A stretch of DNA of 64,000 nt from Thalassotalea_H castellviae (GTDB lineage Bacteria > Pseudomonadota > Gammaproteobacteria > Enterobacterales > Alteromonadaceae), in contig NZ_JAVRIF010000001.1 in the NCBI RefSeq assembly GCF_031846185.1, positions 558,001 through 622,000 of the forward strand. The letters run 5' to 3'. Every line of letters starts with the position of its first letter. Positions within the stretch are counted from its first letter, which is position 1. This document shows positions 25,885 through 35,055 of the stretch, piece after piece. The notes below the pieces were generated by a model, which had not been told where the DNA came from, did no database searches, and worked only from the letters and a program-made list of their open reading frames with translations. The position numbers were made by a program, and so were the translations under genes.

Positions 25885-26670
25885 GTGGAACATTTTGTTT
25901 GGAACATAGATCCCGTTATGCTCGCACTTGGACCTATCACTATTCATTGGTACGGTGCAATTTTCGCAAGCTCAATTTTTGCGGGCTTATCTTATATGAA
26001 GTGGATATATCAACAAGAAAATCAAAATGTTGAATCCCTCGACAATTTATTAGTCTATGTGGTTATTGGTATAATTGTAGGTGCTCGTCTTGGCCACTGT
26101 TTCTTTTATGAGCCGAGTTATTATTTTGCTAATCCATTAAAAATACTCGCAATATGGGAAGGTGGTTTAGCAAGTCACGGTGGTGGTTTAGGCGCGATCA
26201 TTGGCAGTTATTTTTACACGAAAAAAAATCCAATAAGCTTTATTTGGTTACTCGACCGATTAGCCATAGCAACAGCCCTTTTCGGTATATTTGTGCGCAG
26301 CGCTAATTTTGTCAACGCAGAAATAATCGGAAAAGCAACCGATGTACCTTGGGCGGTTATCTTTCAACGTGTTGATAATGTTGCTAGGCATCCTGCTCAA
26401 CTTTATGAAGCACTCGCTTACAGCTTAATATTTATCAGCTTAACCATAATGTATAAATTGACCAAAGCGAAAAACTATCAAGGTATGTTATTAGGTGTGT
26501 TTTTGATCATGACCTTTACGGCTCGATTCGTTATCGAGTTTTTTAAACAGCAACAAGCCACATACACCATTGAAAGCTCATTAAATACCGGACAAATGCT
26601 TAGTGTGCCGTTTTTCCTTGTTGGCGTTGTGCTTGTTATTTGGTCGATAAAACATAAGGTTAATGATTAA
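25885..26670 (+). CDS. lgt: Prolipoprotein diacylglyceryl transferase, probably a second Lgt
   Basis: A 261-residue inner-membrane enzyme that attaches diacylglycerol to the lipobox cysteine. Seven hydrophobic segments and the Lgt signature are present: GARLGH (about 72-77), WEGGLASHGGGLG (about 91-103) and RSANFVNAEIIGKATDVPW (about 140-158, containing the catalytic R and N). RHPAQLYEA (about 170-178) follows. The GTG start has an AAAAGG ribosome site. It is coupled to an RNase H gene rather than to thyA, the usual gammaproteobacterial neighbour of lgt. WEGGLASHGGG and SANFVNAEI look more like Bacteroidota Lgt, so a paralogue gained by transfer is possible. Confidence 0.9.
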   Translation: MEHFVWNIDPVMLALGPITIHWYGAIFASSIFAGLSYMKWIYQQENQNVESLDNLLVYVVIGIIVGARLGHCFFYEPSYYFANPLKILAIWEGGLASHGGGLGAIIGSYFYTKKNPISFIWLLDRLAIATALFGIFVRSANFVNAEIIGKATDVPWAVIFQRVDNVARHPAQLYEALAYSLIFISLTIMYKLTKAKNYQGMLLGVFLIMTFTARFVIEFFKQQQATYTIESSLNTGQMLSVPFFLVGVVLVIWSIKHKVND

Positions 26671-26672
26671 AA

Positions 26673-27470
26673 ATGGCAAAAAAATACTATGTGGTATGGA
26701 AAGGCGCTAAAACGGGCGTATTCGATAATTGGGGCACAGTTCAAAGTGTCACCGCAGGTCGCAGCGATGCCCAATTTATGGGTTTTCCTTCTCAAGCAGA
26801 AGCAAAAGCCGCCTTTGCAGAAAGTTATACTAAAGCGTTAATGAAACGCTCATTATCAAAAGGTGGCAGTTCTCCAGCAACCAGTAAACCTGCATCGAAT
26901 AAACCGACGGTAAATAAATCACTAAGCTCATCAAGAAATGTCAGTAACGATGCCGATATCAACATATACTGTGACGGCGCGTGCTCGCCTAACCCAGGAA
27001 AATCAGGCACTGGTATAGCTGTTTATCAACAAACAACGCTGACTGAGCTTTGGTATGGTTTATATGAAGCTAATGGCACAAACAACACTGCCGAATTAAA
27101 CGGTATGCTTGAAGCATTTAAACTCGCGAAAACCTTTATTCAACAAGGTAAGAGTGTACAAGTGTTATCAGATTCCAAATATTCAATTGATTGTATTACT
27201 AAATGGGCAGCAGGTTGGAAAAACAAAGGTTGGAAAAAAGCCGATGGCCAACCAATTAAAAATCCAGAACTCGTTCAAGCCTGTTATAGCCTTTATCAAG
27301 AAATAAAAAACAACATCATTATCAAGCACGTAAAAGGACATGCCAATATCGAAGGCAATGAATTGTCTGACAGAATGGCGGTGTTAGGGAGAATGAAACA
27401 AGAAACGAAGTTTCTCAAATTTACCGGCACGTTAAATATTAAAGAGATATTGGCGATGCCGTCAGGTTAA
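26673..27470 (+). CDS. Ribonuclease H with N-terminal viroplasmin (dsRNA/hybrid-binding) domain
   Basis: A 265-residue cytosolic enzyme that cuts RNA in RNA:DNA hybrids. The N-terminal viroplasmin/HBD domain (about residues 3-50: KYYVVWKGAKTGVFDNWGTV) is joined by a Ser/Pro/Lys-rich linker to an RNase HI domain (about 95-240). The catalytic acids are seen in order: D of IYCDGACSPNPG, E of NNTAELNG, D of LSDSKYS and D of NELSDRMA. This two-domain plan is typical of eukaryotes and Bacteroidota, not of E. coli RnhA. It starts 2 bp after lgt, so the two are probably translated together. Confidence 0.93.
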   Translation: MAKKYYVVWKGAKTGVFDNWGTVQSVTAGRSDAQFMGFPSQAEAKAAFAESYTKALMKRSLSKGGSSPATSKPASNKPTVNKSLSSSRNVSNDADINIYCDGACSPNPGKSGTGIAVYQQTTLTELWYGLYEANGTNNTAELNGMLEAFKLAKTFIQQGKSVQVLSDSKYSIDCITKWAAGWKNKGWKKADGQPIKNPELVQACYSLYQEIKNNIIIKHVKGHANIEGNELSDRMAVLGRMKQETKFLKFTGTLNIKEILAMPSG

Positions 27471-27478
27471 AAATTTTG

Positions 27479-27504
27479 AAGGTCAGCTGTTGCTGACCTT
27501 TTTT
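27479..27504. terminator. Bidirectional terminator between the RNase H gene and kdsB
   Basis: AAGGTCAGC, a TGTT loop and GCTGACCTT form a strong hairpin with a T run on the plus strand. It sits 9 bp after the RNase H stop and 11 bp beyond the convergent kdsB stop, so it can serve both. Confidence 0.85.
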
Positions 27505-27514
27505 ATTAGATAAT

Positions 27515-28303
27515 TTAGCTGCCGGTTAAGTTTTTAGCAAACTCTCGCGCTTTTTCTAAATCTTCAGGTGTATCAACCCCTTCTACCGGTAACCGCGACT
27601 GGGCAACATCAACATGTATTTTCTCGCCTTGCCAAAGTACTCGTAACTGCTCGAGTGACTCAATTTGCTCTAGCTGACTTGCAGGCCAGTTTACGTAATC
27701 TTTAATAAATCCTGCACGATAAGCATATATACCAATATGCCTTAAGTAAAAATCGCCAATGTCGGTGATATGGTCATTATTTAAAAATCGCTCACGATCA
27801 TAAGGAATAGTGGCTCGGCTAAAATACAAAGCATAACCATCTTTATCACATAACACTTTAACCGCATTAGGGTTTAATGCTTCTTCAACATCACTAATAT
27901 GTACAGCAAGAGTAGCCATTCTAGCTTGTTGTTGGTTAGTCCTTTGTTGATTAGCTAAGTTTTTAGCCACTTGCGCAATGTTTTCTGCCGGAATAAATGG
28001 TTCATCTCCTTGCACATTAACTATCACCTGATCATCATCAAATTGATAGTGTTCCATCACTTCAGCTAAACGCTCTGTACCTGATTGATGATCTGCACGG
28101 GTTTTACAGACTTCACCACCAAAACCTGTCACAGCTTTAGCAACTTCATCATTATCCGTTGCAACGATCACTTTTTTAGCGCCACTTTTTTCAGCTTTTT
28201 CGACAACCCACTGGATCATCGGTTTACCTTGAATATCAGCCAGCACTTTTCCTGGTAAACGAGATGATTGATAGCGTGCAGGGATCACAACAACAAATGA
28301 CAT
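27515..28303 (-). CDS. kdsB: 3-deoxy-manno-octulosonate cytidylyltransferase (CMP-KDO synthetase)
   Basis: A 262-residue cytosolic enzyme that activates KDO with CTP for the LPS inner core. The nucleotide-binding VIPARYQSSRLPGKVLADI is at residues 5-23, with TDNDEVA near 50, VNVQGDEPFI near 95, and YFSRATIPYDR near 160. Length is close to the E. coli enzyme. An AGGA ribosome site supports the start. It is the last gene of the comEC-msbA-lpxK-ycaR-kdsB series. Confidence 0.97.
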   Translation of the reverse strand: MSFVVVIPARYQSSRLPGKVLADIQGKPMIQWVVEKAEKSGAKKVIVATDNDEVAKAVTGFGGEVCKTRADHQSGTERLAEVMEHYQFDDDQVIVNVQGDEPFIPAENIAQVAKNLANQQRTNQQQARMATLAVHISDVEEALNPNAVKVLCDKDGYALYFSRATIPYDRERFLNNDHITDIGDFYLRHIGIYAYRAGFIKDYVNWPASQLEQIESLEQLRVLWQGEKIHVDVAQSRLPVEGVDTPEDLEKAREFAKNLTGS

Positions 28304-28338
28304 AATTATTCCTATTTTATTAATTGGCGAGAAAACGA

Positions 28339-28524
28339 TTAAACGTTTTCATCTTCACTCACTCGGCGTGCTTCGCTTTCTAATAGCACAGGAATATCGT
28401 CAACAATGGCGTATGCTAAACGGTCAAAATTACAGATCAACTCTTTCTGATCTTTTTTATAATCGAGTTTACCTTTGCAAACAGGACACGCTAATATTTC
28501 CATTAACTTAATATCAAAAGCCAT
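28339..28524 (-). CDS. ycaR: Trm112-family small zinc protein YcaR
   Basis: A 61-residue protein of the YcaR/Trm112 family. ILACPVCKGKL (residues about 10-20) supplies the CPVCKG zinc knuckle; later positions have LICNFDRLAYAI and GIPVLL-like DIPVLLESEA. The second Cys pair is reduced to one Cys, common in this family. Eukaryotic Trm112 activates methyltransferases; the bacterial role is unclear. The position between lpxK and kdsB is conserved as in E. coli. Confidence 0.92.
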   Translation of the reverse strand: MAFDIKLMEILACPVCKGKLDYKKDQKELICNFDRLAYAIVDDIPVLLESEARRVSEDENV

Positions 28525-28626
28525 TATATTTTCTCATTTTATTGGTTCAATTATTTCATGTTTAAACATCGAGTCGCTTAAGGTGATTATCAATATTTAA
28601 ATTTAAGGTAATAAACACAGTATTCA

Positions 28627-29724
28627 TCATTTAGTCGGGTTCAGTAAACTCATCAACTCAGTGATCAATAACGCTTTAGATTGCTCGGTAAAACATGCAT
28701 CAACGGGTAAATACCACCAATGATCTTGAGCAAATTCAGTACATTTTACCGCATCTTTTTCCGTCATTAACAGCGGTATTTTATGGTGGTCGTTTTCTAT
28801 TTGTTCAGTGTTTTCTGGGTATATTGGCTGATCAATGTCATCAAACAGCGATGGCTGATACGCTTGATGATCAACAAAACCTTGTTGTTTGTTAAGCGAA
28901 AAACCCAGCTCAGCCACATAACTAAAAAAACGTTGCGGATCACCAATTCCCGCCAGAGCATTAACCTTGGGTTGCGCTTGAATAAAGTTCGCTAGTTCTA
29001 TCACTTCACCACTTTTCACATTGACTATTCGACGCGCACTTAGCTGCATAAAGTGTTTAACGGTTTTACTCTTTATCAAACTATCATTTACGCGTTCGCA
29101 ACCATCAAGACTTTTAACCCCGTTTACGATAATTCCATCTACGCTATTTAATCGTTGTGTGGTTTCGCGTAAAGGTCCGGCAGGTAATAATAAACCATTA
29201 CCAAACAAGCGGTTACCATCAACCACTAATAATTCGTAATCACGTTTTAATCGATAATGTTGCAAACCATCGTCACTTATGATGATTTGACAACCTAGCT
29301 CGATTAATTGCTTTGCTGCTGCTATTCGATCAGCCCCCACCACAACAGGTACCTGACAACGTTGATAAATAAGTATTGGTTCATCGCCTGCTTCACGTGC
29401 AGTACTTTGCTCTGTTAACAAATAAGGATAATAAGGCGCTTTACCGCCGTAGCCACGACTTAACACCCCTACCTTAATCCCTTGCTTTAAAAGTTGTTCA
29501 ACCAAAAATAACACAACCGGCGTTTTGCCATTACCACCAACACCAATATTGCCCACCACCACGACTGGGCAATTAAGTCGAATACTTTTTTTTATGCCGA
29601 GGGAAAATAATAATCGACGAAAAACTGACACCCCCCAAAAAAGTATGCTGAGCGGTAACATTAACGGCACTAACCACCATTTGGCGGCGTGACCTTGAAA
29701 CCAAACTTTTTCTATTAAACGCAT
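28627..29724 (-). CDS. lpxK: Tetraacyldisaccharide 4'-kinase
   Basis: A 365-residue, membrane-associated lipid A kinase that phosphorylates the 4' position of the disaccharide. The N-terminal hydrophobic anchor (MLPLSILFWGVSVFRRLLF, about 22-40) precedes the P-loop GNIGVGGNGKTP (about 58-69). RGYGG near 96, DEPILI near 120 and ISDDGLQHYRL near 150 follow. It is slightly longer than E. coli LpxK. It starts 15 bp after the msbA stop and belongs to the same transcription unit. Confidence 0.97.
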   Translation of the reverse strand: MRLIEKVWFQGHAAKWWLVPLMLPLSILFWGVSVFRRLLFSLGIKKSIRLNCPVVVVGNIGVGGNGKTPVVLFLVEQLLKQGIKVGVLSRGYGGKAPYYPYLLTEQSTAREAGDEPILIYQRCQVPVVVGADRIAAAKQLIELGCQIIISDDGLQHYRLKRDYELLVVDGNRLFGNGLLLPAGPLRETTQRLNSVDGIIVNGVKSLDGCERVNDSLIKSKTVKHFMQLSARRIVNVKSGEVIELANFIQAQPKVNALAGIGDPQRFFSYVAELGFSLNKQQGFVDHQAYQPSLFDDIDQPIYPENTEQIENDHHKIPLLMTEKDAVKCTEFAQDHWWYLPVDACFTEQSKALLITELMSLLNPTK

Positions 29725-29739
29725 AAAGTTATTATCCGT

Positions 29740-31551
29740 TTAGTCATCCGCTGAGCCAAATTGAAAACGGTGCAATTGTGCATACGCACCATCTTTTGCC
29801 AACAAGGTTTTATGATCGCCTTGTTCGATGATTTTACCTTGCTCCATGACAATAATTTTATCGGCACTTTCAATGGTTGATAAGCGATGAGCAATCACCA
29901 AACAAGTGCGATTTTTTTGTAATTCTGTCAGTGCATCTTGAATATGTCGCTCTGACTCAGTATCTAATGCGCTGGTGGCTTCATCTAAAATTAAAAAAGG
30001 TGCATCACATAACAAGGCTCTTGCAATGGCGACTCGTTGACGTTGCCCGCCAGATAATAATGCGCCATTATCGCCAATGTTAGTGTCTAAACCTTGCGGT
30101 AAGTTTTCAGCAAATTCTAAGACATGTGCTTTTTTAGCTGCTGCCGTTATCTCTTCTATCGTGGCTTGTGGTTTACCGTATGCAATATTATTGGCCAAAG
30201 AATCGTTAAACAGAACGACCTGTTGAGACACATAAGCAAATTGTTTGCGTAAATCTTTTAAGCGATAATCAATAATATTGGTATCGTCAATCAATACTCG
30301 ACCTGATGTCGCATCATAGAAGCGCAACAATAAGGCACTTGCTGTAGATTTACCACTACCAGAACGCCCCACTAGCGCGATAGTTTCCCCCGCATTTGCA
30401 GCAAAGTTAATATCCGTTAACGCTGGTTTTTCATCGCCAGGGTAAGCAAAATTAACCGCGTCAAACACTAACTTACCTTGGGCTTTTTGAATGGCGATAG
30501 TGCCACGATCTTTTTCTTTATCTTCATCTAAAAGTGCAAAAATGCTTTCTGACGCTGCCATTCCTTTTTGAAATTCGCTATTAACATTCGTGAGTAATTT
30601 TAGTGGCCTAAGTAACATAGTCATATAAGTGACTACGCCCATAAAAACACCTGCCGTTAAGTTTTCAACAAACCCATCAAGATTTGCTAAATAAAGTACA
30701 AAGGCTAAGGCAAACGACGCAATAATTTGGATCAGTGGCACACTAGCAGATTTAGTCGCTACCATTTTCATTTGTTGTTGACGATTGTGTTTATTAATTT
30801 GACCAAAACGTTCATTTTCACGTGTTTGACCATCAAATGTCAGCACCACTTTATGACCATTAAATGTTTGCTCGGCAGCTTTGGTGACTTCGCCCATGGC
30901 ATTTTGAATATTCTTACTGACTTTTCTGAAACGACGAGAAACTATGGTGACAATAACCGCAATAATAGGTGTTATCACTAAAAAGATCGCAGATAACTGC
31001 CAACTTTGCCAAAACATTAAGACTAAAAGGCCAAAGACAAATGCCCCTTGTTGCACTAAGGTTAATAGTGACTTACTACTCGCTTGAAGGACTTGTTCTG
31101 TATCAAAAGTAAGTTTGGAGATCAGCGTTCCGGTTGAGACTTTGTCATGATAAGCCACCGGCATTGACATCACATGCTCAAATATACTTTGTCTTAGGTC
31201 GGTCACCACATTATTCCCCACCCAAGCTAAACAATAATTACTTAAAAAATGAAAAATGCCGCGAAAAATAAAACACACCACCACAAAAACCGGTGCCCAT
31301 TTCATAAACTCAGGGTTAGCCCCAGATAAACCTTCATCAATTAGTGCCGGTAATTTGGAAAGAAAATACACATCAATTGAGGCATAACCTAGCATGGAGA
31401 AAATAGCAAAAATACCGGCACTTTTATACGCTTTGGCATAGCCCATTAAGCGTTTAAAATTTTGCCAAGTATGTTCTTGGGTATTTTGTAGGTGACTACT
31501 CGTGTTATCTGAGTGAGTATTTTCTAATTTAGTGTCAGCTTGACTCGACAT
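29740..31551 (-). CDS. msbA: Lipid A export ABC transporter MsbA
   Basis: A 603-residue half-transporter that flips lipid A-core across the inner membrane as a homodimer. A hydrophilic N-terminal extension (about 30 residues) precedes six membrane helices (to about 330). The nucleotide-binding domain has Walker A GRSGSGKST (about 392-400), Q-loop VSQQVVLFND, signature LLSGGQRQRVAIARAL (about 497-512), Walker B FLILDEATSAL and the H-loop AHRLST. Gene order comEC-msbA-lpxK is the standard gammaproteobacterial one. Confidence 0.97.
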   Translation of the reverse strand: MSSQADTKLENTHSDNTSSHLQNTQEHTWQNFKRLMGYAKAYKSAGIFAIFSMLGYASIDVYFLSKLPALIDEGLSGANPEFMKWAPVFVVVCFIFRGIFHFLSNYCLAWVGNNVVTDLRQSIFEHVMSMPVAYHDKVSTGTLISKLTFDTEQVLQASSKSLLTLVQQGAFVFGLLVLMFWQSWQLSAIFLVITPIIAVIVTIVSRRFRKVSKNIQNAMGEVTKAAEQTFNGHKVVLTFDGQTRENERFGQINKHNRQQQMKMVATKSASVPLIQIIASFALAFVLYLANLDGFVENLTAGVFMGVVTYMTMLLRPLKLLTNVNSEFQKGMAASESIFALLDEDKEKDRGTIAIQKAQGKLVFDAVNFAYPGDEKPALTDINFAANAGETIALVGRSGSGKSTASALLLRFYDATSGRVLIDDTNIIDYRLKDLRKQFAYVSQQVVLFNDSLANNIAYGKPQATIEEITAAAKKAHVLEFAENLPQGLDTNIGDNGALLSGGQRQRVAIARALLCDAPFLILDEATSALDTESERHIQDALTELQKNRTCLVIAHRLSTIESADKIIVMEQGKIIEQGDHKTLLAKDGAYAQLHRFQFGSADD

Positions 31552-31771
31552 TCAATTCTCAATGACTTAAATATTAATTACTTAGCTATTTTAGCCTTAA
31601 TTGCTGCTGCAACCAAGGCAAGATTTCGCTGTGATCGGTAAATTTATCAAAAATGCCGTAATATACATGATGTAACACTCATGCAGATAAACTACATAAG
31701 TTTACTACTGTGCATTTTGCCGCACAGAACGATACCGCAAACCTTATTTAGACAACCTTATATAGAAAACC

Positions 31772-34363
31772 TTAGTTAGCAAACCAGAAAGGCCATAGAT
31801 CTTGCCGTTGCGTTTTCACGGTTACCTTCTCTGGTGTAATAACAAATTGGATCATGCCAAGTTCGGCAGTATTGAAGGTAGTTATATTTTGTTGGTGGTA
31901 TCGTTTTACCACATCTGCAACGGGCATATTCCAGCGATTTAAAAAACCAGCACTAAAAACAGCATATTGTGGTGACACATCTTTAATAAAAGCTATAGAG
32001 GAGGATGTTTTTGAGCCATGATGTGGCACAATCAAAATATCTGCATCGAGCGATGTTTTGTTATCCGAACTTTTTGATGCATGAGCGCTGATTAACGCAC
32101 GCTCAATCTTTTGGGAAATATCACCGGTTAATAACACACTTGTTTTACCATCAGATATTTTGATCACACATGAATCATCATTATCTCTTGCTTTTACAAT
32201 ATTAGGCCATAGAAATTCAAGGGTTAAATGCTGCCATCTCTGCGTTTCTCCCGCCAAACAGCGATTTCTATGAATGCTAATCTTGGACGTATTAAACGCT
32301 TTGCTGAGCGTTTTAACCTGCTCAACGCTATTATTTTCTTTATTGTAATAAAGCGCTTTAATGACAAACTTATCTGTTAGAACAGGTAAGCCACCTGCGT
32401 GATCATTATCATCGTGACTGATAATCAACTTATCTATGGTTTGATAACCTTGGCTGATTAAAAACGGTTCAATCACAGCCTCAACCATTGAAAAGCCACT
32501 TGGGAAACTAGCGCCAGTGTCGTAAACCATCACTTGGTTTTGCTTTTCTTGTTCTATGCTATTTCCGTGTTGCAAAAAAATGGCATTTTTTTGGCCGATA
32601 TTGGTTTCAATGATCACTGAAAGCCCTTGTCCTACATCCATGACATTAACTTGCCAAAATTCATCTTTTCCACCTTGTTTTGCAAATGTGATACATCCTA
32701 ACAGGATGAACATACAGCAAAAAAAACGTAACAGTTGCTTGTGAATATCAACAATTAAGTAACAGAAAATAAAACAGATAAATGCCAATAAATACCCCCA
32801 TTGTGTCACTGAAACATTCATAGCTGCGAGTGAAAAATCACTTAGCCAAGTTAAGTATTGCCAAAGTAACGATAAACTAAGCAATGAAGCATGGATGAAA
32901 AACTCAGAGATTAGCTCGCTAAACGGCGCAAACACCACCGCTAATAAACTAAAAGGGATCGAGGTTACGCTCATCCAAGGCACAGCAACTAAATTTGCCG
33001 GCAATGCTAATAATGATAATTGATGATTAAACTGAACCGTTATAGGTATCATCAAAAAGATCAGGCCAACTTGTAAGTAAAACAGCGATAAGAACCATTG
33101 TTTACCTTTCGTTAATTGCTTTGTCTGTTTTTCTCGCTGTTTTAAAAAACCCTCCCGAAACCTCCATAACAAAATAAAAATAGTCGTTACCGCATATAAA
33201 GATAACCAAAAACTACTTGAAAATAAGCTAAAAGGCGTAACTAGAATAATGATGAAAATAGTTAAGAGAATGAGCCTTGTAACGCTTAATCTAATAGCTA
33301 ATACTTTTGCCGCCCAATATAACAAAAGCATGATTAAAGCCCGTGAGGTAGGCACAGAAAAACCGGCTAAATAACTATAAAAAAAGACCAATATTAAGGT
33401 CAGAAAAATAACGATGAATTGATAATTGAGCAATAAAGCTTTTCGTTTCAGCTTTAACGGCAGCATTAAACCTAACGGTAAAAGAGTAATTAGCCCGCTA
33501 AAAAGCAGATAGCCTCCCCCTGCCACTAAACCTAAATGTAAACCAGAAATAGCAATAAGGTGTTGTGTTGCGGTATTTTTTAAAACTTGCCAATGTGCAC
33601 TGCTCAGCTGGCTTCTTTCACCAAACATTAATGCTAAAGCAATTGGAGATAATTTATGCGAAGGCATCAGCAATGATATTTTTTGATAAAGCCGATGGCG
33701 AAGCGAAATATTGTTGTCGATTAAGATATTTTTTTCGATCGCAACATTATTGGTTAATAGTACTTTAGAATGGTTTGTTTTCTGCAAACATTTAGTTTCA
33801 TGCAAACATTTAGTTTTAGCAGTTATCTTATCGTTCAACACATAACCCGTGGCAACCAATTGTTTTTTTCGTAACCAGCTTTGATAACTAAACCCTCCAG
33901 TGTTTGCTAAACCATGAGCGGGTTTCAGTCGAACTTTTAATTGCCATTGTTGCCCTTGAGACAAAATAGTAGCGTGACGATCAGTCGCATTTTTCCAAGC
34001 CAGTCTAACCTTATAATTATCTGCTAGCCTTTCGTTATTTATATGTGAAATATCAAAGTTAAAACGTTGTGTGTTGTGACTAAGTCGAGGAATGGTAGAG
34101 ACGGTTCCTTTGACAATTAGCGCAGCACGAGCACTATTTGTTTTTGTGGGATAAAAGCTCAGTTTACGCTCTTGATAAATAGTCCCGTGATACAATAACC
34201 AAGCTAAACCTAAAAATAATCCTGTATATTTACGTGTTTTTGGCCAGTAAAATAATATGCTAGCAACAACTAAACTAAAAACAACGCAAAATATAGTTGG
34301 CACTGTTGTCAAAAACAGTGACAATAGCGCACCAAGAAAAAATGTGATTAACCACCAATCCAT
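31772..34363 (-). CDS. comEC: DNA internalization-related competence protein ComEC/Rec2
   Basis: An 863-residue inner-membrane protein that forms the channel for single-stranded DNA uptake during transformation. The N-terminal DUF4131/OB-like region (to about 200) is followed by the Competence domain with about eight helices (HLIAISGLHLGL near residue 268). A metallo-beta-lactamase-like nuclease domain comes last (VMDVGQGLSVII; ISHDDNDHAGGLPVL with the metal ligands; LTGDI; VPHHGSK). Length and order are complete. A small in-frame tandem duplication lies near residues 184-195. Whether this organism is competent cannot be told from here. Confidence 0.96.
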   Translation of the reverse strand: MDWWLITFFLGALLSLFLTTVPTIFCVVFSLVVASILFYWPKTRKYTGLFLGLAWLLYHGTIYQERKLSFYPTKTNSARAALIVKGTVSTIPRLSHNTQRFNFDISHINNERLADNYKVRLAWKNATDRHATILSQGQQWQLKVRLKPAHGLANTGGFSYQSWLRKKQLVATGYVLNDKITAKTKCLHETKCLQKTNHSKVLLTNNVAIEKNILIDNNISLRHRLYQKISLLMPSHKLSPIALALMFGERSQLSSAHWQVLKNTATQHLIAISGLHLGLVAGGGYLLFSGLITLLPLGLMLPLKLKRKALLLNYQFIVIFLTLILVFFYSYLAGFSVPTSRALIMLLLYWAAKVLAIRLSVTRLILLTIFIIILVTPFSLFSSSFWLSLYAVTTIFILLWRFREGFLKQREKQTKQLTKGKQWFLSLFYLQVGLIFLMIPITVQFNHQLSLLALPANLVAVPWMSVTSIPFSLLAVVFAPFSELISEFFIHASLLSLSLLWQYLTWLSDFSLAAMNVSVTQWGYLLAFICFIFCYLIVDIHKQLLRFFCCMFILLGCITFAKQGGKDEFWQVNVMDVGQGLSVIIETNIGQKNAIFLQHGNSIEQEKQNQVMVYDTGASFPSGFSMVEAVIEPFLISQGYQTIDKLIISHDDNDHAGGLPVLTDKFVIKALYYNKENNSVEQVKTLSKAFNTSKISIHRNRCLAGETQRWQHLTLEFLWPNIVKARDNDDSCVIKISDGKTSVLLTGDISQKIERALISAHASKSSDNKTSLDADILIVPHHGSKTSSSIAFIKDVSPQYAVFSAGFLNRWNMPVADVVKRYHQQNITTFNTAELGMIQFVITPEKVTVKTQRQDLWPFWFAN
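33783..33816 (+). repeat. Two adjacent 16-bp copies inside comEC
   Basis: TGCAAACATTTAGTTT occurs at 33783-33798 and 33801-33816 (18-bp period). On the coding strand it gives the doubled T-K-C-L-H/Q motif in the linker before the Competence domain. The duplication is in frame, so the gene stays intact. Confidence 0.8.
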
Positions 34364-34392
34364 AGTGATTGCTTTCCATAATTTGTGAGTGT

Positions 34393-34914
34393 ATGCCTAA
34401 AAAAATCATTAAAAAGTTTATGCCTGATCACCATACAATCAAAAATAATAAGCATTTACAGATATTTGGCGATCTACTTCACAACGGAAATTTATGGCAT
34501 TTAAACAGACGTTCAGTCGCAAAAGCTTTTGCTGTCGGTTTGTTCTGTGCTTTTATTCCAGTACCGTTTCAAATGGTTTTAGCCGCAGGCATAGCCATTA
34601 TAGTACATGCAAATTTACCCCTTTCAATTGCCTTAGTTTGGATCACTAACCCATTGACAATGCCAGCAATTTTTTATTTTTGCTACGTTGTGGGCACTTG
34701 GATCCTAGGCGCATCAGAAAAAGCCTTTGTTTTTGAAGCAAGTTGGCAATGGCTTGTTGAAAGCGTTTCAACCATTGGCCCTGCTTTTATCTTGGGGTGT
34801 GGTGTGCTCGCTACCTTGTTTTCTATTATTGGTTACTTTGGAATACATGCGCTTTGGCGTTATTCAGTTGTCAAAGAATGGAAAAAACGACTCACTCGAA
34901 AAGTGACCAAGTAA
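34393..34914 (+). CDS. DUF2062 membrane protein
   Basis: A 173-residue protein of the DUF2062 family. I start it at MPKKIIKKFMPDHHTI because the family usually begins there; the upstream in-frame ATG adds eight residues. The family block HLNRRSVAKAFAVGLFCAF (about residues 36-54) and WITNPLTMPAIFYFCYVVG (about 84-102) are both clear. Three to four membrane segments are predicted. The biochemical role is not known. It is divergent from comEC with only 29 bp between starts, so the promoters must overlap. Confidence 0.93.
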   Translation: MPKKIIKKFMPDHHTIKNNKHLQIFGDLLHNGNLWHLNRRSVAKAFAVGLFCAFIPVPFQMVLAAGIAIIVHANLPLSIALVWITNPLTMPAIFYFCYVVGTWILGASEKAFVFEASWQWLVESVSTIGPAFILGCGVLATLFSIIGYFGIHALWRYSVVKEWKKRLTRKVTK

Positions 34915-35055
34915 TAAGCATCCAAGTAAATTCTCACAATAAAAAATAGCGAGTTTTAATTTTCAACCAGCATAAAACTAGCCCCTAGCATGAGGCGCTT
35001 TAATGAATTCTGATGCATTTCGTTATTGAACTGTCCTGCAAATAGATAAAAATAG

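Noticed and set aside
25885..26670. Considered that the Lgt-like gene is the only, ordinary lgt of the genome.
   Set aside because: Not excluded, but the neighbour is an RNase H rather than thyA and the motifs look Bacteroidota-like, so I kept the paralogue reading as a finding with moderate weight.
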